Source: Flavobacterium psychrophilum
Lineage (GTDB): Bacteria > Bacteroidota > Bacteroidia > Flavobacteriales > Flavobacteriaceae
Direction: 5' to 3'
Length of the DNA: 8,850 bases
Assembly (NCBI GenBank): GCA_945905915.1
Contig: CAMDQL010000072.1
Coordinates: 1-8,850, forward strand
In this document: positions 1-6,667 of the stretch, piece by piece
Position numbering within the stretch: position 1 is the first letter of the stretch
How the letters are laid out: every line of letters begins with the position of its first letter
Notes under the pieces: generated by a model
Seen by the model: only the letters and a program-made list of their open reading frames with translations
Database searches by the model: none
What the model was told of the DNA's origin: nothing
Program-made: the position numbers and the translations under genes

Positions 1-796
1 TGATTTGCACCAAATGCGCGGTCGTGTGGGAAGAAGTAATAAAAAAGCGTTTTGTTATTTCATTACGCCGCCCTATTCGATGATGACGGGTGAAGCGCAA
101 AAGCGTATTACGGCTTTGGAACAATTTAGCGAATTAGGAAGCGGTTTCAATATTGCGATGAAGGATTTGGAAATTCGTGGTGCGGGCGATTTATTAGGCG
201 GTGAACAAAGTGGTTTTATCAACGAAATTGGTTTTGACACCTACCAAAAAATCATGAACGAAGCCATTGACGAGTTGAAAGAAAACGAATTCAAAGACTT
301 GTACCAAGAAGAAAACGACATTGAAACCAAAGAGTTTGTCAAAGACATTCAAATTGATACCGATTTTGAATTGCTGTTCCCAGATGAATACATCAATAAC
401 ATTACCGAGCGTTTGAATTTATACAACGAGTTGAGCCAAATTAAAGACGAAGCTACCTTACAACAATTTGAACAAAAATTAATTGACCGCTTTGGTGCCT
501 TACCAAAACCAGCTATTGCTTTACTCAATAGTGTGCGCATCAAGTGGAAAGCTACTGCAATGGGAATTGAACGTTTACTCATGAAACAAGGTAAAATGGT
601 GGGTTATTTCATTGGCGACCAACAAAGTAATTTCTACCAAAGTAATCGTTTTATGAACGTACTACAATTTGCCCAACGCAATGGCACCGTGTGTAAAATG
701 AAAGAAAAAGAAACCAAAAACGGCTTACGTTTATTATTGACTTTTGATAATGTGAAAAGTGTAAATAAGGCGTTGGAGTTGTTGGAAGGGGTTTAA
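1..796 (+). CDS. mfd: Transcription-repair coupling factor Mfd, C-terminal part (5' end outside window)
   Basis: Mfd is a cytoplasmic DNA translocase. It pushes stalled RNA polymerase off damaged DNA and recruits UvrA. Only about the last 264 residues are present (the family is roughly 1,100 residues); the frame is open from base 2, so the TTG at base 5 is an internal Leu codon and not a start. The fragment opens with helicase motif VI (LHQMRGRVGRS, bases 5-37). The translocation (TRG) region follows, with AMKDLEIRGAGDLLGGEQSG at about bases 155-214. The rest is the C-terminal D7 regulatory domain (about bases 315-620), with the family-typical LFPDEYI, ERLNLYNEL and LIDRFG segments. It ends with TAA at 794-796. 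Base composition is mid-30s to low-40s %GC, clearly richer than the genes after it. No hairpin terminator is visible downstream, only a T-run at 796-804. Confidence 0.97.
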   Translation, partial: DLHQMRGRVGRSNKKAFCYFITPPYSMMTGEAQKRITALEQFSELGSGFNIAMKDLEIRGAGDLLGGEQSGFINEIGFDTYQKIMNEAIDELKENEFKDLYQEENDIETKEFVKDIQIDTDFELLFPDEYINNITERLNLYNELSQIKDEATLQQFEQKLIDRFGALPKPAIALLNSVRIKWKATAMGIERLLMKQGKMVGYFIGDQQSNFYQSNRFMNVLQFAQRNGTVCKMKEKETKNGLRLLLTFDNVKSVNKALELLEGV

Positions 797-934
797 TTTT
801 TTTTATTGTATTGTGGGCACGGAATGTAATTGCGCCTATCGGAGATCAATAATAAGAAAATCAAGCAAATCGTTAATGAGGTTTTGAAATAAAAAAAAGT
901 AATATATTTGTTAGAAATAAAATATAAATATTGA
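797..934. other. Intergenic spacer between mfd and the AT-rich islet, with a possible gene fossil
   Basis: This 138-base gap carries no intact gene. Bases 842-892 read as a short open tail (EINNKKIKQIVNEVLK then TAA) that looks like the charged helical end of a protein. An in-frame stop lies at 827-829, so at most 20 codons are open. It could be the remnant 3' end of a gene lost when the islet was gained or decayed, or it could be chance. A promoter-like sequence overlaps its end. Confidence 0.3.
883..910 (+). promoter_or_regulatory. Bacteroidota-type promoter upstream of the YD-repeat lipoprotein gene
   Basis: TATATTTG at 903-910 is an exact match to the Bacteroidota -7 element TAnnTTTG. 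A TTTG at 883-886 serves as the -33 element, with a 16-base spacer, slightly short of the usual 17-23. Transcription would begin near 917, giving a leader of about 18 bases before the ATG at 935. The leader is AT-rich with no Shine-Dalgarno sequence. This probably drives both islet genes. The motif is seen; its activity is inferred. Confidence 0.6.
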
Positions 935-1894
935 ATGAAATTAAAAGCGGTCATACTCATAGTAATTTTATTACTAGTTACATCCTGTAATAAACATCTT
1001 CAAAAAAAATATGATTTATTTGAAAAAGACAATAGGGGATATGTATTAAATAATAATATTTCTGAAATAATTGAATACGAAATAGGTCTTGATACTTCTG
1101 GCAATTCTTTATGGAAAAGAATAAGTAATCGTAAATTATACAATAAAGAAGGTTTGTTAATTAATAGTAGTAGTCCAGATTATATTAAACGCCCTTGGAA
1201 AGTAAATGGTTCTCAAGGGGCTACTTTAGAAGAAATTAATTATAATCTAAAGATGAGTGAAACTGATATTCCTAGTGGTAAAATAGAAACAACTTCATAT
1301 GAGTATGATGATAAAGGTAATTTAATTTCATTAAAAGGAAGCGATATTCAAATCACTTATAAATACGATGAAAATAATAACGAAATTGAGAAATGTGTGT
1401 CTTCTGAATATGGTGAAACAGTTTGTAATTATAAAAAATATATCTACGACGAAAATCAAAGAATTAATTACAGTATAGACAGCCTTGGTGTTAGAGCAAG
1501 TAGTGATGGAAGAAAATATAATCTGCAACCGAAAAAAATATATTTTAAATACGATAAAAATGGCAGGGTTATTTTTGATGGTGAATACAATAGGAAATTT
1601 AATGAAAAAGGTTTGTTGACTAATATTGATAAATTTAATACTGATAGTAATCGTGTTATAGAAAAATATGAATATACATATGATTCTAACAATAGAAAAG
1701 TTAGCAACATATTTACACAATTGGACACATCAATTTGGCATATTAAAACCAGCGTTAGTTCAAATAGAAAACCTATCATAAGAAAAACATACTTTTATTA
1801 TGACAATAAAGGGTTATTAAAACAAGAAAAAACATTGGATAATAATGACAAACTTATTTCATTAATAAACTATGAATATAAGTTTAACAATTAA
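935..1894 (+). CDS. Lipoprotein with degenerate YD (RHS-like) repeats, function unknown
   Basis: This is a 319-residue exported lipoprotein. Residues 1-17 are a hydrophobic signal peptide, followed by a lipobox VTSC with lipidated Cys18. The mature part is built of short degenerate YD-type repeats: KLYNKEGLL (68-75), YEYDDKGNL (122-130), YKYDENNNEI (142-151), YIYDENQRI (169-177), FKYDKNGRV (204-212), KFNEKGLL (221-228), YTYDSNNRKV (247-256) and YFYYDNKGLL (286-295). Such repeats form beta-strand filaments or shells in RHS and teneurin proteins. Here there are only about eight, with no RHS core motif and no toxin tip, so it is not an RHS toxin. Similar small YD lipoproteins are common in Bacteroidota and have no assigned role. 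A surface or periplasmic structural or binding role is inferred. Composition is strikingly AT-rich: bases 1021-1080 hold 13 G/C of 60. The next gene starts 30 bases downstream, so co-transcription is likely. Confidence 0.8.
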   Translation: MKLKAVILIVILLLVTSCNKHLQKKYDLFEKDNRGYVLNNNISEIIEYEIGLDTSGNSLWKRISNRKLYNKEGLLINSSSPDYIKRPWKVNGSQGATLEEINYNLKMSETDIPSGKIETTSYEYDDKGNLISLKGSDIQITYKYDENNNEIEKCVSSEYGETVCNYKKYIYDENQRINYSIDSLGVRASSDGRKYNLQPKKIYFKYDKNGRVIFDGEYNRKFNEKGLLTNIDKFNTDSNRVIEKYEYTYDSNNRKVSNIFTQLDTSIWHIKTSVSSNRKPIIRKTYFYYDNKGLLKQEKTLDNNDKLISLINYEYKFNN

Positions 1895-1924
1895 ATGTAA
1901 TCTCTTATCAATAAAAATAATTCT

Positions 1925-2560
1925 ATGAAAAATTTATTAATATTCTGGTTGATTTTTAGTACTGTTGTTAAAGCTCAAAATAGTTATTTTACAATAGGTT
2001 CTTCAGAAGATAAAGTTCTTCAAGTACAAGGTCAACCAAGTTCAATTATGAGAACAGGTATTTATTCAACATTTATGTATGGAAGCAGTAGTGTTAGCTT
2101 TACCAATAACTTAGTGGATGGTTATAGTAATAGAGGGAATTTAAAAATTAAAGTTGTCTCAAGTGTTAAAAATAATAATTCAACCAAGAAAAAGACAGCT
2201 TATAAATCTGCTAAAACATCCAAAAAAGTTAATACTGAAGTCAAATGGATTTATTTTACATTTATGACTACTTCTTATTCAGGTCCTGACGTAGACTTTT
2301 TTTCAGGTAAATTAATACCTCATGAATTTGAATATTCAAAAATTTATTCAATTTCAGGTTATACTTATGAAATGCAAAAAAACTTGGAATTCTGTTTAAC
2401 AAAGAATTACAAAGAGTCTAACGGAGAAAGTGTTTCACTAATTCCTCATGTTTTTGATGATCGAGATTTAGCATTGCGAATGTGGAACGCTGAAAAAGGG
2501 AGAATGAGTAGAATTTCATCATGTTACTATCTTATGCAATATGGCGTTACAGAACATTAA
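1925..2560 (+). CDS. Secreted protein with an N-terminal GSSxxxVLxxQGxP-type domain, function unknown
   Basis: This is a 211-residue exported protein. Residues 1-17 form a signal peptide with likely cleavage in VVKA|QNS, and there is no lipobox. Residues 22-76 (FTIGSSEDKVLQVQGQP, then FMYGSSSVSF and GYSNRGNLKIKV) match a short domain I recognise from exported proteins of Bacteroidota and cyanobacteria. There it appears in the form G-S-x-x-D/E-V-L-x-x-Q-G-x-P followed by Y-G-S-S-x-V-x-F. It resembles the SmpA/OmlA-type BLIP fold, but that link is inference. A Lys/Asn/Ser/Thr-rich linker (about 80-105) leads to a C-terminal half (107-211) that I do not recognise. That half has an aromatic start (WIYFTFMTTSYSG) and two Cys (157, 200) that could pair in the periplasm. 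It shares the islet's AT-rich composition and follows the YD-repeat gene by 30 bases with no promoter motif between them. It converges with radA. Confidence 0.75.
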   Translation: MKNLLIFWLIFSTVVKAQNSYFTIGSSEDKVLQVQGQPSSIMRTGIYSTFMYGSSSVSFTNNLVDGYSNRGNLKIKVVSSVKNNNSTKKKTAYKSAKTSKKVNTEVKWIYFTFMTTSYSGPDVDFFSGKLIPHEFEYSKIYSISGYTYEMQKNLEFCLTKNYKESNGESVSLIPHVFDDRDLALRMWNAEKGRMSRISSCYYLMQYGVTEH

Positions 2561-2626
2561 TAATAATTTCACAATATGGATGAATTAAAAATTGAATAGA
2601 ACTAGCAATTGAGGCTTTATTAGCTA

Positions 2627-2668
2627 TTGGGTTTTATTACTTTTAGCTGTTAACTCTAAAAACCCCAA
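2627..2668. repeat. Imperfect inverted repeat between convergent genes (possible weak terminator)
   Basis: GGGTTTT at 2629-2635 pairs with AAAACCC at 2659-2665, and outer TT/AA pairs form if one C is bulged. Alternatively an inner stem TTTTAG (2641-2646) / CTAAAA (2656-2661) forms with a 9-base loop. It sits in the 147-base gap (2561-2707) between the convergent secreted-protein gene and radA, where a bidirectional terminator would be expected. Neither side ends in a U-tract, so it is not a canonical intrinsic terminator. Nothing else is visible in this gap. Confidence 0.3.
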
Positions 2669-2707
2669 CCGCTCTTATATCTCACCGCAACGATAGTGCG
2701 TAAATAT

Positions 2708-4069
2708 TTACCCAAACAACTCACTCACCACATCTTCAATCTTAGCTACTAAAACAATTTTAATTCCGGTGTTTTTCAAGGAAATTTTATTGTGTTTGGA
2801 AACAAAAATGGTGGTAAATCCTAATTTTTCGGCTTCTTGAATGCGCTGCTCAATGCGGTTAACCGGTCTAATTTCGCCTGAAAGTCCAACTTCTCCGGCA
2901 AAGCAAAAACCTTCTGCAATGGCAATGTCTTCGTTTGAGGATAAAATAGCAGCCACAACGGCTAAATCAATGGCGGTGTCTTCTACAGAGATTCCTCCGG
3001 TTACGTTTAAGAACACGTCTTTTGTGCCTAATCGAAAACCTGCACGTTTTTCTAAAACGGCTAAAATCATGTTCAAGCGTTTGGCGTTATAACCCGTGGT
3101 GCTGCGCTGCGGTGTTCCATAAACTGCCGTGCTTACCAAAGCTTGAATTTCAATCATCAACGGACGCATGCCTTCTAAAGTAGTGGCAATGGCCGTTCCT
3201 GAAAGTTGCTCGTCTTTGTGCGAAATTAATATTTCAGAGGGATTATCCACTTCGCGCAAACCCGAACCTTGCATTTCGTAAATACCTAATTCGGCAGTGG
3301 AACCAAAACGGTTTTTCAACGAACGTAAAATTCTATACACATGATTTCTATCACCTTCAAATTGTAAAACCGTATCGACCATGTGTTCCAAAATCTTAGG
3401 TCCAGCGATGGTACCGTCTTTGGTAATGTGTCCTATTAACAAAACAGGCACATTGGATTCTTTGGCATATTTAATCAACTCAGCCGTACATTCTCTAATT
3501 TGAGAAATACTTCCCGCAGATGATTCAATATAATCGGTATGCAAGGTTTGAATCGAATCGATGATGACAATATCGGGTTCAATTTCCAATATTTGACGGA
3601 AGATATTTTGGGTTTTGGTTTCGGTTAAAATGTAGCAATTATCTCCGGTTGAGGTAATGCGTTCGGCACGCATTTTAATTTGCTTTTGGCTTTCTTCACC
3701 CGAAACATAAAGCGTTTTGTAAGGTAACTTTAATGCAATTTGCAAGAGCAACGTACTTTTTCCAATGCCTGGTTCACCGCCTAATAACGTTAAGGAACCC
3801 GGAACTAGTCCGCCACCTAAAACACGATTCAGTTCGTTGTCCGTGGTGTTCATTCGGATTTCTTGTGCGGTGTCAATTTCCTTAATCAATAATGGTTTCG
3901 TAGCCGCTTTTGAAGAAGCAGAAGTGGTTTTCCAAGCTACTTTTTCTTCTTTTTGTACCAATTCTTCAACGATGGTATTCCATTCTTTACAAGCATTACA
4001 TTGTCCTTGCCATTTTGAATATTGGGTGCCACAATTTTGGCAGAAAAAAGCGGTTTTTACTTTGCTCAT
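2708..4069 (-). CDS. radA: DNA repair protein RadA (branch-migration ATPase)
   Basis: RadA is a RecA-like hexameric ATPase that drives branch migration of recombination intermediates and helps repair DNA in the cytoplasm. The 453-residue length is normal for the family. It has an N-terminal zinc finger with Cys10, Cys13, Cys24 and Cys27. Next comes the RecA core, with Walker A GGEPGIGKST (97-106), Walker B DIVIIDS (166-172) and the diagnostic KNRFG motif (252-256). The last about 170 residues are the Lon-protease-like domain (GTPQRSTTGYNAKRL, GGISVEDTAIDLAVVAAI). As usual for RadA, that domain lacks the proteolytic Ser-Lys site. All key residues are intact. The ATG lies 5 bases after the stop of the esterase-like gene, and the leader is A-rich with no Shine-Dalgarno, so expression probably depends on the upstream operon and translational coupling. 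Confidence 0.97.
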   Translation of the reverse strand: MSKVKTAFFCQNCGTQYSKWQGQCNACKEWNTIVEELVQKEEKVAWKTTSASSKAATKPLLIKEIDTAQEIRMNTTDNELNRVLGGGLVPGSLTLLGGEPGIGKSTLLLQIALKLPYKTLYVSGEESQKQIKMRAERITSTGDNCYILTETKTQNIFRQILEIEPDIVIIDSIQTLHTDYIESSAGSISQIRECTAELIKYAKESNVPVLLIGHITKDGTIAGPKILEHMVDTVLQFEGDRNHVYRILRSLKNRFGSTAELGIYEMQGSGLREVDNPSEILISHKDEQLSGTAIATTLEGMRPLMIEIQALVSTAVYGTPQRSTTGYNAKRLNMILAVLEKRAGFRLGTKDVFLNVTGGISVEDTAIDLAVVAAILSSNEDIAIAEGFCFAGEVGLSGEIRPVNRIEQRIQEAEKLGFTTIFVSKHNKISLKNTGIKIVLVAKIEDVVSELFG

Positions 4070-4074
4070 GACGT

Positions 4075-5277
4075 TTATTCTTGTTTTTCAGCAGGTGCTT
4101 CGGTAGGTGTTAGTGTTGGTGCTTCTTCTGTTGGATTATCTTCTTTACCTTTTAATGCTTCGGCTTTATTCAACATAAATTCTTTGGTTAACTCTCTAAT
4201 TTCTTCTTGTGTAAATGCTTTTTGGTATTCTTTTAAAGCTTTTTTGAAGTTGCCTGTTTTTTCATAATACATTGCCTGGTGATAGGTTCCTAGAATTGTT
4301 TTCGGATAATGTTTATTAGCATAAGTTGCTAAAGTTTGAAATTCAGGATAAGCTTTATTTTTCATAATAGCTGCTTCAATTGCTTTAAAATCAGACAATC
4401 TAGGTTTAATTTGTAATCCTAATTTTGTGTTTAAATCTTCATATTTTTTTATAAGATAATCGGTATACCCGGATTCTAATTTTAAAATTTTGTTTTGAAA
4501 TTCCAACATCGAAATAGGTTGATATCCATCAAAAATAAAATAAAGTGCATTCGGAATTGCCTTAATAACTAATGAGTAATGCGAAGCACCTTTAAAAGTA
4601 TCATTCAAATAACCGAATTTTTGATTTGGAATTGCCTTTATATTCGTGTCTAATTCGGTTGCTTTTTCATTAATCTCAGCTAAATCATTTTCTCCAGTGG
4701 CCTGATAATAAAAAACCGGTTTTGTTAATTTTGAAAGGCGATCAGCAATGCGATTTTCCATTTCGGGCGCCATTTCGGGCGCCAATGAAATGTACCCATT
4801 AAAAATAGGGTTGTCTTTGTAAAGATAAAAATTTAAAAAACCTGCTGTTGTATCATGCCCTGCAATTACTCTAAAAGGCAACGTTCTATATTTCGATTCA
4901 AGGTAAGGAAATAATTCTTGCCCGATAAATTCAAAAAATTGAGCGCCTGAACCCGAAGGAAATCCCGCATCGTCAAATTCGCTATCTTTAAATCGAGTAT
5001 CTCCATTATTTTGATGAATTGCTATGATGATCATTTCGGGCAAATCATCCCAATAATTTCCATATTTTAAAATTCCTTCAAACGGATCTAATAAATATTC
5101 ACCGTCTAATAAAACTAAGGTTGGATATTTTTTTTCTGGACTTGACTCATAAGAAGGAGGTGTAACAACTGTAAACGCTCTGGTTCCAATTTTTTTAGTT
5201 TCAATAGACTCAGTTACTCGTTGGCCAAAAAAGGTATTAGCAAGCAAAACAAAACATACAATCAGTTTGATTTTCAT
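4075..5277 (-). CDS. Exported esterase-fold (alpha/beta hydrolase) protein with TPR-like C-terminus; nucleophile Ser replaced by Asp
   Basis: This 400-residue protein has a signal peptide (1-18, ending FFG|Q), so it is probably periplasmic. Residues about 28-250 match the esterase D / IroE-like family (COG2819, PF00756 type). The matching pieces are LVLLDGEYL (54-62), PEMIIIAIHQN (80-90), FIGQELFPYLESKYRT (117-132), the nucleophile elbow IAGHDTTAG (138-146), and a His in GASHYSLV (H233) where the catalytic His normally lies. The elbow is normally GHSxGG. Here the Ser position is Asp142, so ordinary Ser-esterase chemistry is not expected. After the domain come a helical region, one TPR-like repeat (YHQAMYYEKTGNFKKALKEY, 332-351) and a Glu/Pro/Thr-rich tail (380-400). 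It lies 39 bases after the flippase-like gene and 5 bases before radA. A binding or scaffold role, or an unusual Asp-based hydrolase, is inferred; the substrate is unknown. Confidence 0.85.
   Translation of the reverse strand: MKIKLIVCFVLLANTFFGQRVTESIETKKIGTRAFTVVTPPSYESSPEKKYPTLVLLDGEYLLDPFEGILKYGNYWDDLPEMIIIAIHQNNGDTRFKDSEFDDAGFPSGSGAQFFEFIGQELFPYLESKYRTLPFRVIAGHDTTAGFLNFYLYKDNPIFNGYISLAPEMAPEMENRIADRLSKLTKPVFYYQATGENDLAEINEKATELDTNIKAIPNQKFGYLNDTFKGASHYSLVIKAIPNALYFIFDGYQPISMLEFQNKILKLESGYTDYLIKKYEDLNTKLGLQIKPRLSDFKAIEAAIMKNKAYPEFQTLATYANKHYPKTILGTYHQAMYYEKTGNFKKALKEYQKAFTQEEIRELTKEFMLNKAEALKGKEDNPTEEAPTLTPTEAPAEKQE
4761..4784 (-). repeat. 12-base perfect tandem duplication inside the esterase-like gene
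   Basis: The unit TTTCGGGCGCCA (given on the + strand) occurs twice head to tail at 4761-4772 and 4773-4784, and the three bases before it (CCA) continue the period. It encodes APEM-APEM at residues 167-174, so the frame is kept. It adds four residues just after a predicted core strand (GYISL). It may be a recent slippage duplication or a fixed feature of the family. Confidence 0.8.
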
Positions 5278-5316
5278 GGGAAATTATTAGGTTAATTGAA
5301 GGAGCAATTTACTAAT

Positions 5317-6279
5317 TTATTTCTTATTTAGCACAGGTAAAAGCAAATAAGATAACAGACCAAGAACTATAGTAAGTAATGTTTGAGAAGTCCAAATTAA
5401 CCAACCAAAAGCTACCCCAACATCATTTGAAATGCCATATAAAGAAAAAATCATTGCAATTGCTAAAGGATAGGCGCCAAGTCCGCCATTTGTAAATCCG
5501 ACCGCAAGAGTTCCAAAAATAAATCCCATAATTACCACGTCAAACGTGATGTTAGCAGTTTCGGGTAAGGCAAAAATCGCTACATAAAACATAACGAGAT
5601 AGGAAAACCAAATAAAAAATGAATGGAATAAATAATTCCATTTGTCTTTCATTTTTAAGATACTTTGCATGCCTTCAATTAAACCCGATAATTTTTCTTT
5701 GAGTTTAATAATGATTTTCCATTCGGCATAAATCCATACTATTATAAAAAGTACAAAAAGTAAAAAACCACCGAACGAAATCCATAGTAAGGTTTCAAAT
5801 TGTATATTTTTTTCAAGTAAAAAACCATAAATGGTGTCGAATTGTGATAAAAACCCCACAATAATAAAAAGCAAAAAAATGATCATGTCAACAACTCTTT
5901 CGGCAACAATTGTTCCAAAGGCTTTGTCAAAAGGTACTTTTTCATATTTTTTTAGTAGTGCGGCTCTAGATATTTCGCCCGAACGAGGAATGGTTAAATT
6001 GACTAAATAAGAAACGCAAACCGTCATGAAATCATTATGAAATTTGGTTTGATACCCTAGATGCTGTAAGGCAAATTTCCAGCGGTAGGCTCTAGACCAA
6101 TAACCAAAAAGGGACACCACCAGCGATAGAAAAACATAAAAATAATTGGCTTTTAAAAAGCTAATTTTAATTTTATTTAAGTCGTTTGGAGTTAGCGTTG
6201 TAAATTGATAGTAAATAATACCAATTCCAATAAACAATGGAACAAGTAAACTTAAAAATTTACGAATAGTCGCTTTCAA
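5317..6279 (-). CDS. Flippase-like / lysylphosphatidylglycerol synthase transmembrane-domain protein (TTG start)
   Basis: This 320-residue polytopic inner-membrane protein belongs to the LPG_synthase_TM / flippase-like family (PF03706, AglD/MprF-N type). Members are thought to move or modify lipids or lipid-linked sugars. Hydrophobic segments lie at about 8-26, 44-60, 84-97, 130-147, 163-184, 216-238, 245-262, 267-283 and 292-315. Family hallmarks are TIPRSGEISRAALL (96-109), VAERVVDM (125-132) and NGGLGAYP (264-271). There is no C-terminal aminoacyl-transferase domain, so it is the membrane half only and not a full MprF. The start is TTG: an in-frame stop lies three codons upstream, and the next in-frame ATG is at residue 85, after the first two membrane segments. 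The TTG begins one base after the panD stop, implying translational coupling. The substrate cannot be told from the sequence. Confidence 0.88.
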   Translation of the reverse strand: MKATIRKFLSLLVPLFIGIGIIYYQFTTLTPNDLNKIKISFLKANYFYVFLSLVVSLFGYWSRAYRWKFALQHLGYQTKFHNDFMTVCVSYLVNLTIPRSGEISRAALLKKYEKVPFDKAFGTIVAERVVDMIIFLLFIIVGFLSQFDTIYGFLLEKNIQFETLLWISFGGFLLFVLFIIVWIYAEWKIIIKLKEKLSGLIEGMQSILKMKDKWNYLFHSFFIWFSYLVMFYVAIFALPETANITFDVVIMGFIFGTLAVGFTNGGLGAYPLAIAMIFSLYGISNDVGVAFGWLIWTSQTLLTIVLGLLSYLLLPVLNKK

Positions 6280-6280
6280 A

Positions 6281-6631
6281 TTAGGTTAAGGAATTGTCTT
6301 TTTCGTTTGGAAAAACTAAAGTAGGTTTGAATTTTTTTGCTTCTTCAAAGTCCATAATTCCATACGAAATGATGATCACAATATCGCCACGGTGTACTTT
6401 TCTTGCCGCCGGACCATTTAAAGTGATTTCGCCTGTATTTCTTGGACCTTTAATAGCATACGTTTCTAATCGTTCACCATTATTAAGGTTGACGATTTGG
6501 ACTTTTTCGCCTTCTATAATGTTTGAAGCTTCCATTAGTGCTTCGTCAATGGTGATGCTTCCTATATAATTCAAATCGGCACCGGTTACCGTTACTCTAT
6601 GAATTTTTGATTTTACTACTTGAATTTGCAT
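6281..6631 (-). CDS. panD: Aspartate 1-decarboxylase proenzyme PanD
   Basis: PanD decarboxylates L-aspartate to beta-alanine, the amine used by PanC for pantothenate. The enzyme is a cytoplasmic tetramer that cleaves itself to create a pyruvoyl cofactor. Its 116 residues are slightly shorter than the E. coli protein (126). The self-cleavage site is Gly24-Ser25 (in [10 protein letters not shown]), as in E. coli. The other known functional residues fall at the expected numbers: Lys9, His11, Arg54, Tyr58 and Asn72 (NGPAA, where E. coli has NGAAA). That agreement also supports this ATG start. The gene lies 13 bases after panC and one base before the flippase-like gene. A TAnnTTTG element ends only 4 bases before the ATG, so panD may also be made from a nearly leaderless transcript. 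Confidence 0.97.
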   Translation of the reverse strand: MQIQVVKSKIHRVTVTGADLNYIGSITIDEALMEASNIIEGEKVQIVNLNNGERLETYAIKGPRNTGEITLNGPAARKVHRGDIVIIISYGIMDFEEAKKFKPTLVFPNEKDNSLT

Positions 6632-6635
6632 GATG

Positions 6636-6667
6636 CAAAGGTAATTAATTTAGTGAAATATTATCAA
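6636..6667 (-). promoter_or_regulatory. Candidate internal promoter giving a leaderless or near-leaderless panD mRNA
   Basis: On the minus strand, TACCTTTG (6643 down to 6636) exactly matches TAnnTTTG. TTG (6667-6665) lies 21 bases upstream, within the usual 17-23 spacing. The element fills most of the panC-panD gap, and its -33 part lies inside the 3' end of panC. Initiation about 6-7 bases downstream would fall on or next to the panD ATG (6631-6629). The motif is seen; its use is inferred. Confidence 0.4.

Noticed and set aside
5..796. TTG at base 5 as a gene start
   Set aside because: The frame is open from base 2 and the sequence begins in Mfd helicase motif VI, so this is an internal Leu of a gene that begins upstream.
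1331..1779. Minus-strand open frames opposite the YD-repeat gene
   Set aside because: They are low-complexity Ile/Phe-rich mirror images of an AT-rich coding region, with no domain, promoter or plausible start.
935..1894. YD-repeat protein as a polymorphic RHS toxin with immunity gene
   Set aside because: It has no RHS core motif, no C-terminal toxin domain and few repeats. The next gene encodes a secreted protein, which does not look like a cytoplasmic immunity protein.
2577..2600. Tiny open frame MDELKIE after the secreted-protein gene
   Set aside because: Seven codons with no promoter or conserved feature; not distinguishable from chance.
2686..2700. Small CGCA/TGCG hairpin near the radA stop
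   Set aside because: The stem is only four pairs with no U-tract, too weak to call a terminator.
2700..2711. 12-base perfect palindrome GTAAATATTTAC over the radA stop codon
   Set aside because: It has no loop and is AT-rich, and palindromes of this kind arise easily in such DNA. There is no second copy suggesting an operator.
3765..4267. Plus-strand open frames opposite radA and the esterase-like gene
   Set aside because: They are shadows of well-supported minus-strand genes and encode no recognisable protein.
5317..6279. Full MprF lysyl-phosphatidylglycerol synthase
   Set aside because: Only the membrane domain is present; the aminoacyl-transferase domain is absent and the following gene is unrelated.
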